A model generated the notes under the pieces. That model was given only the letters and a program-made list of their open reading frames with translations. It did no database searches and had not been told where the DNA came from. Below, one piece after another: positions 1 through 8,615 of a DNA stretch of 23,106 nt (position 1 is the first letter of the stretch; each line of letters begins with the position of its first letter). This stretch comes from NAT127 sp041655035 (lineage in GTDB: Bacteria; Pseudomonadota; Gammaproteobacteria; Pseudomonadales; Porticoccaceae): contig JBAZCN010000044.1 of assembly GCA_041655035.1 (NCBI GenBank), positions 1-23,106 of the forward strand. The letters run 5' to 3'. Both the position numbers and the translations under genes were made by a program.

Positions 1-94
1 TGGGCATATTCTGGTAGTAGGCCGATGGGTTGGTAAGTACCAGCCTGGCGTCGGCAATGACCTTGTTGATGTCGAATTGTGTGGATTCGCTCAT
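1..94 (-). CDS. YIP1-like membrane protein, N-terminus only (partial)
   Basis: This minus-strand gene starts at an ATG at 94-92 and runs off the left edge, so only about 31 residues are visible. They begin MSESTQFDINKVIADARLVL and continue TNPSAYYQNMP. An AGGAAAGG Shine-Dalgarno lies 3-4 bases before the ATG, which supports the start. The segment resembles the N-terminus of bacterial YIP1-family inner-membrane proteins, which often begin with a short helix containing an LTNP motif before several transmembrane helices. The membrane part is outside the window, so the family call rests on a short similarity from memory. The protein's role is unknown. Confidence 0.5.
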   Translation of the reverse strand, partial: MSESTQFDINKVIADARLVLTNPSAYYQNMP

Positions 95-128
95 ATTCCT
101 TTCCTGTTTGTCGGTTCCGGTTGGGCAG

Positions 129-147
129 ACCCCTCCGAAGGAGGGGT
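129..147. other. Perfect stem-loop near the YIP1-like start
   Basis: An 8-bp perfect stem (ACCCCTCC / GGAGGGGT) closes a GAA loop. No T-run follows on either strand. It lies between the end of the TIGR02647 gene and the start of the YIP1-like gene, so it could be part of a terminator region or of the YIP1 leader. Function is inferred only from structure. Confidence 0.4.
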
Positions 148-173
148 TGATACGCTAGCCAATCGTTGCCTGT

Positions 174-200
174 CTGTCCAGCCGCCGGCGGGCTGGACAG
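174..200 (-). terminator. Perfect 10-bp hairpin downstream of the TIGR02647 gene
   Basis: CTGTCCAGCC (174-183) and GGCTGGACAG (191-200) form a perfect 10-bp stem around a 7-nt loop that itself contains GCCGGC. It sits 60 bases past the stop of the TIGR02647 gene and before the YIP1-like gene on the same strand. There is no T-tract, so it is not a textbook intrinsic terminator. It could be an mRNA-stabilising hairpin or an attenuator. Confidence 0.4.
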
Positions 201-259
201 ATGGCGCGAGGACGCCGGGCCGGTAACCATGGTTGTCTGCGCTGGACATCGCCCATTTG

Positions 260-526
260 CTAGATGGCGGGTCGAGGCGCCGCTGTGGCCCCCTGGGCGG
301 CGAGGATGCTCAGCAGGCTATCGATGTGTTGCACCGCCTCCTGGCCCAGGGCCGTGGGATAACCGCCATCGACCAGGGTGATCAGGCCCTTGTCGTAAAG
401 CCGCCGGGTGGCGGCGATGGCCTCCGCGCCGGCATCCTGGTGGACCTTGATGCCGGTGAACGTGGTGTCGGGATTGAACAGGGACAGAATATGGATTTCG
501 TGCTGGAGTTGCGGGGATAGAGACAT
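260..526 (-). CDS. TIGR02647 family small protein
   Basis: This gene encodes 88 aa, starting at the ATG at 526 behind a CAGGAG Shine-Dalgarno. The N-terminus (MSLSPQLQHEIHILSLFN), the GIKVHQDA segment and the later GLITLVDGGYPTALG segment match my memory of TIGR02647, a short conserved family of Pseudomonas and relatives that databases sometimes label a DNA-binding protein. The RLYDKGL...DGGY pattern looks like a small winged-helix fold. No catalytic motif, signal peptide or membrane segment is visible. The gene is followed by strong hairpins and lies downstream of, and on the same strand as, an L,D-transpeptidase. Its function is not established. Confidence 0.75.
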   Translation of the reverse strand: MSLSPQLQHEIHILSLFNPDTTFTGIKVHQDAGAEAIAATRRLYDKGLITLVDGGYPTALGQEAVQHIDSLLSILAAQGATAAPRPAI

Positions 527-558
527 GCTGACTCCTGATTATCGTTAACAGGCTCCGG

Positions 559-584
559 CTACTGTAGCGTCATTCCCACAGTAG
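559..584 (-). terminator. Hairpin after the YkuD_2 L,D-transpeptidase
   Basis: CTACTGT (559-565) and ACAGTAG (578-584) form a 7-bp stem with a 12-nt loop, about 20 bases past the transpeptidase stop. There is no clear T-run, so this is a weak terminator candidate. Confidence 0.3.
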
Positions 585-605
585 TGCCAGGGGCCGGCTG
601 CGGGG

Positions 606-1346
606 TCAGCTGTCGCTGTCGGGAAGCGGCGCGGTGGTTCCGGCGACCTGTTCCGGGCGGCAGTTGAGGTAGGGCGACGATGCCAGCCACTCTTCGTCCG
701 GGTAATAGGAAAACACGAACTGGCCGTCCTTGAGGCTGTCCACTACCTGGTCGGCCACTTCCGGGCGAACGGCAGGGCACCCCTGGCTGCGGCCTATCCG
801 GCCGTGGCGTTCGATCCAGCCGGAATCGACGTAGTCGGCGCCATGGATGACGATGGCCCGGTCACGGGCCTTGTCGTTGATCCCGGGCTCCAGGCCGTCC
901 ATGCGCAGCGAGTAGCCGTGGCGTCCGACATAGCTTTCAGCGGCGAGGAACAGGCCGATGCTCGACTGATGGCTGCCCTCGCGGTTGGAAAAGATGGTGG
1001 CCAGGTCGTCGCCGGAATTTTTGCCGTGGGCCACCAGTTCCTCGAGCAGCAGGGTTTTGCGCGCCAGGTCGAAAATCCACATCCGGGGTTTGGACGAGGG
1101 CAGGGAAAAGTCGATGACCGCCAGCCGCCTGGCCGCGGGTATGCCCTCTCCGATGGCGCAGTCCATCGCGCCGATGGCCCGGGAGAGCACTGTTTTGCTG
1201 AGCGCCGGGGCCTTCCCCGCGAGGGCTTCGAGCAGGGAGCTGGGCGCGCGGGCTTCAGCCTTGCCGGGAATGACGCCGGCCGCAGCGGCGAGGAGCGGGG
1301 TGGCGGCCAGAACGGCGACGGCGAGCAGACAACGCAGCGATGGCAT
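606..1346 (-). CDS. Murein L,D-transpeptidase catalytic domain family protein (YkuD_2)
   Basis: This is a 246-aa predicted exported protein. A signal peptide covers roughly residues 1-22 (MPSLRCLLAVAVLAATPLLA). The YkuD_2-type catalytic motif is intact, with H168 in the IHGADYV segment and C190 in GRSQGCPAV, separated by a spacing normal for the family. L,D-transpeptidases use this Cys/His pair to make or edit 3-3 peptidoglycan cross-links, or to attach partners to peptidoglycan, in the periplasm. Upstream, in the opposite direction, is a second transpeptidase of a different subfamily, and the two share a 152-bp promoter region. Whether this member cross-links, anchors or hydrolyses cannot be told from sequence. 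Confidence 0.88.
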   Translation of the reverse strand: MPSLRCLLAVAVLAATPLLAAAAGVIPGKAEARAPSSLLEALAGKAPALSKTVLSRAIGAMDCAIGEGIPAARRLAVIDFSLPSSKPRMWIFDLARKTLLLEELVAHGKNSGDDLATIFSNREGSHQSSIGLFLAAESYVGRHGYSLRMDGLEPGINDKARDRAIVIHGADYVDSGWIERHGRIGRSQGCPAVRPEVADQVVDSLKDGQFVFSYYPDEEWLASSPYLNCRPEQVAGTTAPLPDSDS

Positions 1347-1407
1347 TGGTATGGTCTCTCTGTTTTGCGCTCCCGTGCGGGAACCGGTCTTTGGGGCAAG
1401 TGCGTGG

Positions 1408-1429
1408 TTAGTGATAAAGTGCGCACTAA
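1408..1429. promoter_or_regulatory. Inverted repeat in the divergent transpeptidase promoter region
   Basis: TTAGTG (1408-1413) and CACTAA (1424-1429) are inverted repeats with a 10-base spacer. Inside lies the perfect 10-bp palindrome AGTGCGCACT (1418-1427). The element sits between two divergent L,D-transpeptidase genes, and a weak -10-like GATAAA (1413-1418) overlaps it. It could be an operator shared by both genes, but no regulator can be assigned. Confidence 0.35.
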
Positions 1430-1498
1430 AGCCGCCATGCAGCGATCGACAAAATCGTTGCGGGGGATTCTAACAGGCAGGAGGCTGGAGAAAAACCG

Positions 1499-3160
1499 TT
1501 GTACAGGAAAGGTTTGCTGTGTTCCTTCTGGCTGCTGGCGGCGATGGCGCTGGCCGCCGGGGCGGCGCCATCGGTGCTCGCAGGTGTCGCCTCGACATCG
1601 GCGGCGGCTCTGCAGTCGGCCCTGGCGGCTCCGCCCGGCGATTGTGGCATCGCCGCCGGCGATGCCCGCCACCGCGAGACAGCCTTGCTCGACAGTCTTT
1701 ATGGCGTTGCTGATTATGCGCTTCTGTGGCGCGATGAAGAGCGTTACGAAGCCCTGATCGGGGCCCTGGATGGCCTGGTGGACGACGGCCTCGATCCCGC
1801 CGCCTACGGGGTGCTGCGCCTGCGCCAGTTGAGGGGGCAGGCGGGTGGCGACGCGGAGCTGATCTGTCGCGATCTGCTCGCCTCCCGCGCCTATCTCACA
1901 GCCCTGCATCACCTCAACCACGGCGTGCTCGATGGCCAGGCACTCGAGCCGCTGTGGCGCGATGCCCGCGCGAATGTCGCCGATCTCTTCCCCGCGCCCG
2001 CCGATGCCCTGACAACCCTTGCAGAAGAAGGCCTGGTGGATGTCGCCGCGGCGTTCCAGCGGGCGCGCCCGGATATGGTCCGCTACCACCGCTTGCGCGC
2101 CGCCCACGGCGCCTGGCGGGAGCGGCTGCGCTTCGTCAACTGGCCCGAACTGCCGCCGGGCGCGGCGCTGAAGCCGGGCATGGACGACGCCCGGATACCT
2201 GTGTTGCGGGCGCGATTGGCGGCCGAGGGCTTGGTGCGGGCGGGGGCCGACAACCCGGGAAGTGGCGGGCCAGTCGCGGAACAGGCCCATTTCGATGACG
2301 GCCTGGCGAAGGCGGTCGAGGATTTCCAGCGCCGCTACCGCCTCAAGGTCGACGGTATCGTCGGGGGTGAGACGCTGCGTGAAATGAATTTGCCGAGGGC
2401 CTTTCGCCAGGACCAGATCCGCGCCAACCTGGAGCGGTTGCGCTGGTTGTGGCGCGACATGGCGCCGCGCATGGTGCTGGTGGATATCGCCGGCGCCGGG
2501 GTGAGCTACTACCAGGGCGGCGAAGCGGTGTGGGAGGCGCGGGCGCAGGTGGGCATGGGCTCGAGGCCGACGCCGGCCCTCAAGTCCCATATCACTCACC
2601 TGACCTTCAATCCCCCCTGGACAGTGCCGCCGACCATCTACCGCCACGACAAGCTCCCGGAAATCCGCAAAGACATCGGCTATCTGGCCAAAAATCGCAT
2701 CCGTGTGCTGGATCGCGATGGCCGCGAGCTGGACCCCCATGGCATCGACTGGAATGCGCCCGGGGCCATTGTCCTGCGCCAGGACGCCGGCCCGAAAAGC
2801 GCCCTGGGACTGGTGGCCTTCCGTTTCCCCAATCCCTTTGCGGTGTACCTGCATGACACCCCCAACCAGCAGTTGTTTGCCAGTCATCAACGGATGTTCA
2901 GCTCCGGCTGCGTCAGGGTGGAGAGCGCGATGACCCTTGCCGATCTGCTGTTCGCCGGGGCCGGTGACGAGGAATTGGCGAGGATCGCCGCCATCAAGGC
3001 CAGCGGGCGCACCCGCAATGTCGACCTGCCGTCTCCCGTACCCCTGTTGATGGCCTATCTGACGGTTGGCGTGGATGGCGAGGGGGAACTGGAATTCCGC
3101 CCCGATATCTATCGTCTCGATGGCGCCCTGGTGGCCGCACTGCGGGCAGTGGAACGATAA
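1499..3160 (+). CDS. YcbB/LdtD-type L,D-transpeptidase
   Basis: This gene encodes 553 aa and starts at TTG (1499). GGAG lies 8 bases upstream, and the next in-frame ATG would cut into the signal peptide (residues 1 to about 28, MYRKGLLCSFWLLAAMALAA). The order is signal peptide, an N-terminal scaffold, a peptidoglycan-binding repeat (about residues 267-298, containing AVEDFQRRYRLKVDGIVG) and a YkuD catalytic domain. In the last, HDTPN (H452), H463 and SSGCVRVE (C471) give the full active site. The architecture matches E. coli LdtD (YcbB, about 615 aa), which makes 3-3 cross-links between meso-diaminopimelate residues in the periplasm. It is transcribed away from a YkuD_2 protein. The E. coli partner gene ycbK is not present next to it. 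Confidence 0.92.
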   Translation: MYRKGLLCSFWLLAAMALAAGAAPSVLAGVASTSAAALQSALAAPPGDCGIAAGDARHRETALLDSLYGVADYALLWRDEERYEALIGALDGLVDDGLDPAAYGVLRLRQLRGQAGGDAELICRDLLASRAYLTALHHLNHGVLDGQALEPLWRDARANVADLFPAPADALTTLAEEGLVDVAAAFQRARPDMVRYHRLRAAHGAWRERLRFVNWPELPPGAALKPGMDDARIPVLRARLAAEGLVRAGADNPGSGGPVAEQAHFDDGLAKAVEDFQRRYRLKVDGIVGGETLREMNLPRAFRQDQIRANLERLRWLWRDMAPRMVLVDIAGAGVSYYQGGEAVWEARAQVGMGSRPTPALKSHITHLTFNPPWTVPPTIYRHDKLPEIRKDIGYLAKNRIRVLDRDGRELDPHGIDWNAPGAIVLRQDAGPKSALGLVAFRFPNPFAVYLHDTPNQQLFASHQRMFSSGCVRVESAMTLADLLFAGAGDEELARIAAIKASGRTRNVDLPSPVPLLMAYLTVGVDGEGELEFRPDIYRLDGALVAALRAVER

Positions 3161-3258
3161 CGACGATCCGCAGTCCCGGAAGGACTACCCATCGTCCGGC
3201 CCGGCGGCCGGGAGATGGGCGCCGGATTATCGATGCCATCAGTGCGAGGAGGTTGAGA

Positions 3259-3684
3259 ATGAAGATCAGGATCGCCGTTTGTGATGCCGGTCGGCTGCGT
3301 TATTTTGCCGCGGACAAGGCCAACGGGGCATTGCGCGAAATCGACAGCAGGGTGCACACCGCCTCCCGGCAGCGCCCGCGGGACCTGGTCAGCGATCGCC
3401 AGGGGCGGGATCGCGGGCGCGGCGGTGGCGTCCACAGTCTCGGCGATGGAGAGCCCCACCGGCAGGCGGTCGTGGTGTTCGCCCGGGAAGTGGCCGAACT
3501 GCTCAATCGCGAAGCTCTCGCGGGATCGGTGGACAGGCTGTATGTCCTGGCACCACCGGAGTTTCTCGGTATGTTGCGCAAGGAGTTTCACCCCGCCACC
3601 GCCGCCCTGGTGGCGGACAGGTCGGTGAACGTAGTGACTGAAAGTCTCGAACGGATTCGCCGGCAATTGCCGGAATTCCTGTAG
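3259..3684 (+). CDS. Host attachment family protein (PF10116-like)
   Basis: This gene encodes 141 aa. The ATG at 3259 is chosen because GAGGAGG ends 6 bases before it; a TTG two codons earlier is less likely. The pattern is that of the family annotated as protein required for attachment to host cells: an N-terminal strand (RIAVCDAGRLRYF), a middle rich in Arg and Gly with a DRQGRDRGRGGG stretch, then FAREVAELLNRE and LAPPEFLGMLR. No signal peptide is visible, so the protein is probably cytoplasmic despite the family name, which comes from work on plant-associated bacteria. The fold resembles eRF1/VLRF1-like RNase-H-type domains. It lies 98 bases after the LdtD-like gene and could be co-transcribed with it. 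Its real role is unknown. Confidence 0.75.
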   Translation: MKIRIAVCDAGRLRYFAADKANGALREIDSRVHTASRQRPRDLVSDRQGRDRGRGGGVHSLGDGEPHRQAVVVFAREVAELLNREALAGSVDRLYVLAPPEFLGMLRKEFHPATAALVADRSVNVVTESLERIRRQLPEFL

Positions 3685-3699
3685 CCGTGGGGGAGGAGT

Positions 3700-3720
3700 G
3701 CCGCCGTTGTATACGGCGGC
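3700..3720 (+). terminator. Hairpin after the host-attachment gene
   Basis: GCCGCCGT (3700-3707) and ACGGCGGC (3713-3720) form a perfect 8-bp GC-rich stem with a TGTAT loop, 16 bases past the stop codon. No T-run follows, so it may act as a weak or Rho-assisted terminator. Confidence 0.4.
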
Positions 3721-3744
3721 TGAACGCTGATGCACAATAGCGGC

Positions 3745-3758
3745 TATTGTCGACAATA
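3745..3758. promoter_or_regulatory. Perfect 14-bp palindrome upstream of the first EthD gene
   Basis: TATTGTCGACAATA is its own reverse complement and ends 16 bases before the EthD start codon. The core TTGTCGACAA resembles operators bound by GntR-family (FadR/FCD-type) regulators. No regulator gene of that type lies in the window, so the assignment is inference. Confidence 0.45.
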
Positions 3759-3774
3759 ACTACGGGAGCAACCC

Positions 3775-4500
3775 ATGTGGCGCATTACCGCTTTTCTCAA
3801 GCGCAAGGCTGATATCGGCAGCGAGGATTTTCTCGGCCATCTGGTCGACGTCTGGGGGCCGTGCGTCGCCGGTCAACAGGCGGGTCTGGAAAAGCTGCTG
3901 GTCAACCTGCCCCTGGATCTCGCCGGCACCGAACTGGCGGAAGTCTTTCCGCCGCGATTCGATGCCCTCGTCGAACTGTATTACGCCGATCATCAGAGTG
4001 CCGCAGAAGCCCTCGCCGACCTGTCCCGGGCGTCGGCCGGCGCCCGGCTGGACGCGTGGGTGGACCCCAGCGACAGCGCCGCCTTTCTCGGCGAGGTGCG
4101 TCCCAAAAAGCCCGATGACAGCGCCGCCACCGGGGTGCGGATGACGGTCGCCGGCCATGTCGTCGATGGCATGGCGGTGGAGGACGCGCAGCGCTACTGG
4201 AACGACGTCCACCCGGTGGTGGCACAGCGGGCCCCGGATACCTGGAACCGGCTCACCCTCTATGTGCAGGTCCACGGCCGGGAAATTTCCGGCGAAGGGC
4301 TTGCCGGATGGCTTTGCCCCTACCAGTTCTTCCCGATGTGCGCCGATATGGGGGCGGTCGGCATCGATGAGCTGCTCGCCGCCTACGGCAACGACCAATA
4401 CATGGCCATCGTGCGTCCCGACGAACAGAAATTCAGCAAGCCCGAGGAGATGCTCACCTTCATCACCGACCGCCACCTCGCGGTGGCGGGGCGGGGATGA
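3775..4500 (+). CDS. EthD-domain protein, two ferredoxin-like repeats
   Basis: This gene encodes 241 aa, with an ATG start behind GGGAG. Two copies of a dimeric alpha-beta-barrel type domain can be seen. The first runs from about residue 1 to 100 (MWRITAFLKRKADIGSEDFL, then HLVDVWGPCV). The second runs from about 115 to 235 (VRMTVAGHVVDGMAVEDAQR, then YWNDVHPVVAQ). The F...HL...W.P and YW...H signatures are typical of EthD (PF07110). EthD proteins are small, cofactor-free proteins found in catabolic clusters; some act as dehydratases or monooxygenase helpers. The gene is convergent with a second EthD paralogue, and an SDR lies just beyond. The substrate is unknown. Confidence 0.75.
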   Translation: MWRITAFLKRKADIGSEDFLGHLVDVWGPCVAGQQAGLEKLLVNLPLDLAGTELAEVFPPRFDALVELYYADHQSAAEALADLSRASAGARLDAWVDPSDSAAFLGEVRPKKPDDSAATGVRMTVAGHVVDGMAVEDAQRYWNDVHPVVAQRAPDTWNRLTLYVQVHGREISGEGLAGWLCPYQFFPMCADMGAVGIDELLAAYGNDQYMAIVRPDEQKFSKPEEMLTFITDRHLAVAGRG

Positions 4501-4516
4501 ATGACCGCCTATCCCC

Positions 4517-5236
4517 TCAGCACGGATCGTCGCCGGCGAACACCGGCACCTCGTCGCTGAGGAAGTGGATCAGATCCTCGCGGATCACGAAGCGGGCTTC
4601 ATCCTCCGCCAGGGTCGCCATGGCCTCCTGGTCGCCGAACAGGTCGAGGGCGATGTCCAGGGACTTGAACCATATTTCCGGGCCTCCGTCGAAATCGTAG
4701 CGCGGATCGGGATGGTGGTGGTCGAGCAGCACATGATTCTGGATGTAGCGCACCGTCCGACCCCTGTTGATGGTTTCGGAATCGCCAAAGGGGGCGTGGA
4801 CATCCTGGTAATACTGCAGGGCGTCGAGACGGGACAGTTCGGGCCGCCGCTTGAAAAAGGCAAAGGCCTTGACCGGCAGGTGGGATTTGTCGCGGTTGTG
4901 TATCCACACTTCGTCCACCAGCAGATTGACGGTCTCGGTGATGACTTGCGGATCCGAGCCGAGCAGTTGCTGGTAGCGGCTGTCCGCCAGCACTTTCTCG
5001 ACGCCGGCGCGACTGTCGAAATAGTAAGTGCCGACCCCGGCCCAGCGGGCATTTTCAATGCCTTCCTCGTGGCGGATTTCCATGGGCAGGGCGTGGTGGT
5101 GGACGGCCTTCACCAGGTGGGATCGCACCGCGGGAATGGCGTGCATCGCCGGGAAGAAGGCGCTGCGCCAGAAGTCGCGGAAGTCATCCAATGCGATATC
5201 GGTAGGGGATTTGACCAGGGTCATGAGTTTTATCAT
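4517..5236 (-). CDS. EthD-domain protein, second paralogue
   Basis: This gene encodes 239 aa, with the ATG at 5236 behind GGGAGCA. It is built like the neighbouring EthD protein, with two repeats. The first begins MIKLMTLVKSPTDIALDDFR followed by DFWRSAFFPAM. The second contains KAFAFFKRRPELSRLDALQY, YYQDVHAPFG and a His-rich HVLLDHHHPDPRYDF segment. The DF..FW and YY.DVH.P patterns are EthD hallmarks. The gene ends 16 bases from the other EthD gene (convergent), and it shares a promoter region of about 164 bp with the SDR at 5401. The His-rich loop could bind a metal or line an active site, but this is inference. The reaction is unknown. Confidence 0.72.
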   Translation of the reverse strand: MIKLMTLVKSPTDIALDDFRDFWRSAFFPAMHAIPAVRSHLVKAVHHHALPMEIRHEEGIENARWAGVGTYYFDSRAGVEKVLADSRYQQLLGSDPQVITETVNLLVDEVWIHNRDKSHLPVKAFAFFKRRPELSRLDALQYYQDVHAPFGDSETINRGRTVRYIQNHVLLDHHHPDPRYDFDGGPEIWFKSLDIALDLFGDQEAMATLAEDEARFVIREDLIHFLSDEVPVFAGDDPC

Positions 5237-5400
5237 AGGGTGCTCCCGTTATTGTCGTCGCGGAGGCACTCGCCGAGAGCGGCTCGGCGGCGCCTGGTGG
5301 TCGGTGTCGTTTCCCTGCCGGAGATCCTCGCGGGGCGCGACCCGCCCGGGCAGGGGGTGGAGGTTGTACAGATTACATCTAACGATAAGAGGTATGCATC

Positions 5401-6234
5401 ATGAAAAGACTGGACGGAAAGGTAGCGATCGTTTCCGGCGCGCGGGATGCGCAGGCGATTGGCGGCGCGACGGCGCTGAGGCTGGCCGCCGAGGGCGCGA
5501 AAGTGGTGGTGGCGGACGCCGATCTGGCGGGCGCGACCGGTGTCGCCGAGGCGGTGCTCGCCGCCGGGGGCGAGGCTGCGGCTGTGCAGCTGGACCTGGG
5601 AAGTGTCGACAGCATCGCCGCGTTGTTTGCCGGGGTGGTGGAGCGCTTCGGCACCGTGGACATTCTCCACAACAACGCCGCCGATACCCGCCTGGAGCAG
5701 ATGGCGGGCGATATGGCCATCGAGCACATGGACCCGGACATCTGGGATCGGGCGTTCCATATCAATGTGCGCGGCACCATGCTGATGATCAAGCATGTCC
5801 TGCCCATCATGCTCGCCGCGGGGGGTGGTTCGATCGTCAACACCAGTTCCGGCGCCTCCCTGCGCGGCGACTTCTACGCGCCGGCCTATGCGTCGTCGAA
5901 GGCGGCCATCAACTGCCTCGGCCAGTATGTGGCCACCCAGTATGGCTCGCGGAACATCCGCTGCAATGCGGTATCGCCGGGGCTGATCCTGACTCCCACT
6001 GCCCGTGACAACAATACCGGGGAGCAGCTGGAGCGGATCCGGTCACATTCGCTGACCCCTCAACTGGGCGAGCCCCGGGACATCGCCGCGGCAGTGGCGT
6101 ATCTCGCCTCCGATGATGCGCGTTTCGTCACCGGCCAGGTGATCGTGGTGGACGGGGGGTACATTTCCCACATGCCCCATGTGGCGGAGAACCTGAGCAA
6201 TTTCACCGCCAGCCCGTCGGGCCGTTCGGTCTGA
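5401..6234 (+). CDS. SDR family NAD(P)-dependent oxidoreductase
   Basis: This gene encodes 277 aa, with an ATG start behind AGAGG. It is a classical short-chain dehydrogenase. The nucleotide loop is the GARDAQAIGGA form (from G13), beta-strand 2 ends in D39 (suggesting NAD rather than NADP), HNNAAD replaces the common NNAG, and the active site is NTSSG plus Y163-x3-K167. The tail DGGYISHMPHVAENL extends slightly beyond the usual SDR end. Such enzymes oxidise or reduce alcohol/ketone groups, often on steroid-, terpene- or acyl-like substrates. It is divergent from an EthD gene, so the two may serve one catabolic step series. Its stop is only 16 bases from the end of argF on the other strand. 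The substrate cannot be read from sequence. Confidence 0.88.
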   Translation: MKRLDGKVAIVSGARDAQAIGGATALRLAAEGAKVVVADADLAGATGVAEAVLAAGGEAAAVQLDLGSVDSIAALFAGVVERFGTVDILHNNAADTRLEQMAGDMAIEHMDPDIWDRAFHINVRGTMLMIKHVLPIMLAAGGGSIVNTSSGASLRGDFYAPAYASSKAAINCLGQYVATQYGSRNIRCNAVSPGLILTPTARDNNTGEQLERIRSHSLTPQLGEPRDIAAAVAYLASDDARFVTGQVIVVDGGYISHMPHVAENLSNFTASPSGRSV

Positions 6235-6250
6235 TCGTGCTGCCCAGGGC

Positions 6251-7156
<906 letters not shown>

Positions 7157-7201
7157 GGCGGCAGCCCTTTGCTGTAGGTCATTGTCTTTAGGTTGTCGTC
7201 A

Positions 7202-8380
7202 TCAATGATTGACGAAGGTCTTGATCAGCGGCGCCAGGATCGCCACCAGCCGGTCGGCGTCGGCGTCGCTGAGGATCAGTGGCGGCAACAGGCGCACCAC
7301 CCGCTCGGCGGTGACATTGATCAGCAGGCCGGCATCGGCCGCCTGCGCCACCAGCTCGGCGCACGGGCGATCGAGTTCGATACCGATCATCAGCCCGCTG
7401 CCGCGAATGTCCTTGATTTCAGGGCAGCCGGCGAGGGCCGCGGCAAAAGCGGACCTGATGCGGGCGCCGAGCGCAGCGGCGCGGGCGCAGAGATCTTCGG
7501 CGACGATGGTCTCCAGCGTCGCCAGGGCGGCGGCGCAGGCCACGGGGTTGCCGCCAAAGGTGGAGCCGTGGTTGCCGGGCGCCATCAGCGTCGCGGCGAT
7601 GCCGGAGGCGAGGCAGGCGCCCAGGGGGAAGCCGTTGGCAAGTCCCTTGGCGGTGGTCACCACGTCGGGCAGGATGCCGCTCTGCTGGTAGTTGAAGAAG
7701 GTGCCGGTGCGCCCGTTGCCGGTCTGGACCTCATCGAGCATCAGCAGCCACTGGTGTTCGTCGCACAGGGCGCGCAGCTGCCGGAGGTAGTCGCTGTCCG
7801 GTACATACACGCCGCCCTCGCCCTGGATCGGCTCCAGCAGCACGGCGACGACATCGGTATTGTTGCCGGCGATGGTCCTGAGCGCGGCCATATCGTCGTA
7901 GGGAGCGCGGATGAAACCGTTCACCAGCGGTTCGAAACCGGCCTGAACCTTGCGGTTGCCGGTGGCGGTGAGGGTTGCCAGGGTGCGACCGTGGAAGGCG
8001 TGCTCCATGACGATGATGGTCGGCAGCTTGACCTTGCGCTGGTTACCGTAGAGCCGGGCCAGCTTGATTGCCGCTTCGTTGGCCTCGGCGCCGGAGTTGC
8101 CGAAGAAGACATTGGTCATTCCCGCGAGCTGGCACAGCTGTTCGGCCAACCGCTGCTGGATGGGAATGTTATAGAGATTGGAGCAGTGCACCAGGGTCTC
8201 CGCCTGGGCAGTGATGGCGCGGGTCACCGCCGGGTGGGCATGGCCGAGGCCGCACACCGCGATCCCGGCGAGCGCATCCAGGTAGGCCTTGCCGTCATCA
8301 TCCCATACTGTCGCACCCTCGCCGCGGGCGATGGTCAGGCTGCGGGTGCCGTAGGTGTTCATCAGTGCTTGGGTAGCCAT
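7202..8380 (-). CDS. argD: Acetylornithine aminotransferase
   Basis: The start was set at the ATG at 8380 (MATQALMNTYGTRSLTIARG) because GGAG lies 7 bases upstream and the protein then has the normal family length of 392 aa. An in-frame upstream extension to 8431 (MQVVLQRPANW) has no family similarity. The protein is a class-III PLP aminotransferase: LDEVQTGNGRTG holds the PLP-binding Asp, and K245 in TTAKGLANGFPLGA forms the Schiff base. It converts N-acetylglutamate semialdehyde to N-acetylornithine, and in some bacteria also the succinyl-diaminopimelate step of lysine synthesis. It is the first gene of a probable argD-argF operon, preceded by a 442-bp non-coding region. Confidence 0.95.
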   Translation of the reverse strand: MATQALMNTYGTRSLTIARGEGATVWDDDGKAYLDALAGIAVCGLGHAHPAVTRAITAQAETLVHCSNLYNIPIQQRLAEQLCQLAGMTNVFFGNSGAEANEAAIKLARLYGNQRKVKLPTIIVMEHAFHGRTLATLTATGNRKVQAGFEPLVNGFIRAPYDDMAALRTIAGNNTDVVAVLLEPIQGEGGVYVPDSDYLRQLRALCDEHQWLLMLDEVQTGNGRTGTFFNYQQSGILPDVVTTAKGLANGFPLGACLASGIAATLMAPGNHGSTFGGNPVACAAALATLETIVAEDLCARAAALGARIRSAFAAALAGCPEIKDIRGSGLMIGIELDRPCAELVAQAADAGLLINVTAERVVRLLPPLILSDADADRLVAILAPLIKTFVNH

Positions 8381-8615
8381 GGGCCAACTCCACCAAATCC
8401 AGTTAGCAGGTCGCTGAAGAACCACCTGCATTGTCGATGCTTCGTTAAGAACGGGCTCGCGGGACCCAAGCGCTTCGCGGGGCCTGCCCTGCTCATTTAC
8501 TCCGGTTGAACGTTACTCTGTGAAATCCAGCCGTTTGCCCGCTTTGGCCTCACATCGACAGCTTCGCCAATGTTTTTCATCAACCAGACAGGGTTGCCTG
8601 ACGCCAAAAGCAGAA

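Noticed and set aside
794..2890. A 698-codon minus-strand open frame across both transpeptidase genes
   Set aside because: It overlaps two well-supported genes, has low-complexity composition and no family similarity. Long antisense frames are expected in GC-rich DNA.
7193..8509. A 438-codon plus-strand frame antisense to argD
   Set aside because: argD is certain from its motifs. The antisense frame is rich in Gly, Ala, His and Gln without domain structure.
8381..8600. Possible ArgR operator upstream of argD
   Set aside because: A TGTCGA segment on the minus strand loosely fits the Pseudomonas ArgR consensus, but the match is too weak and no second half-site is convincing.
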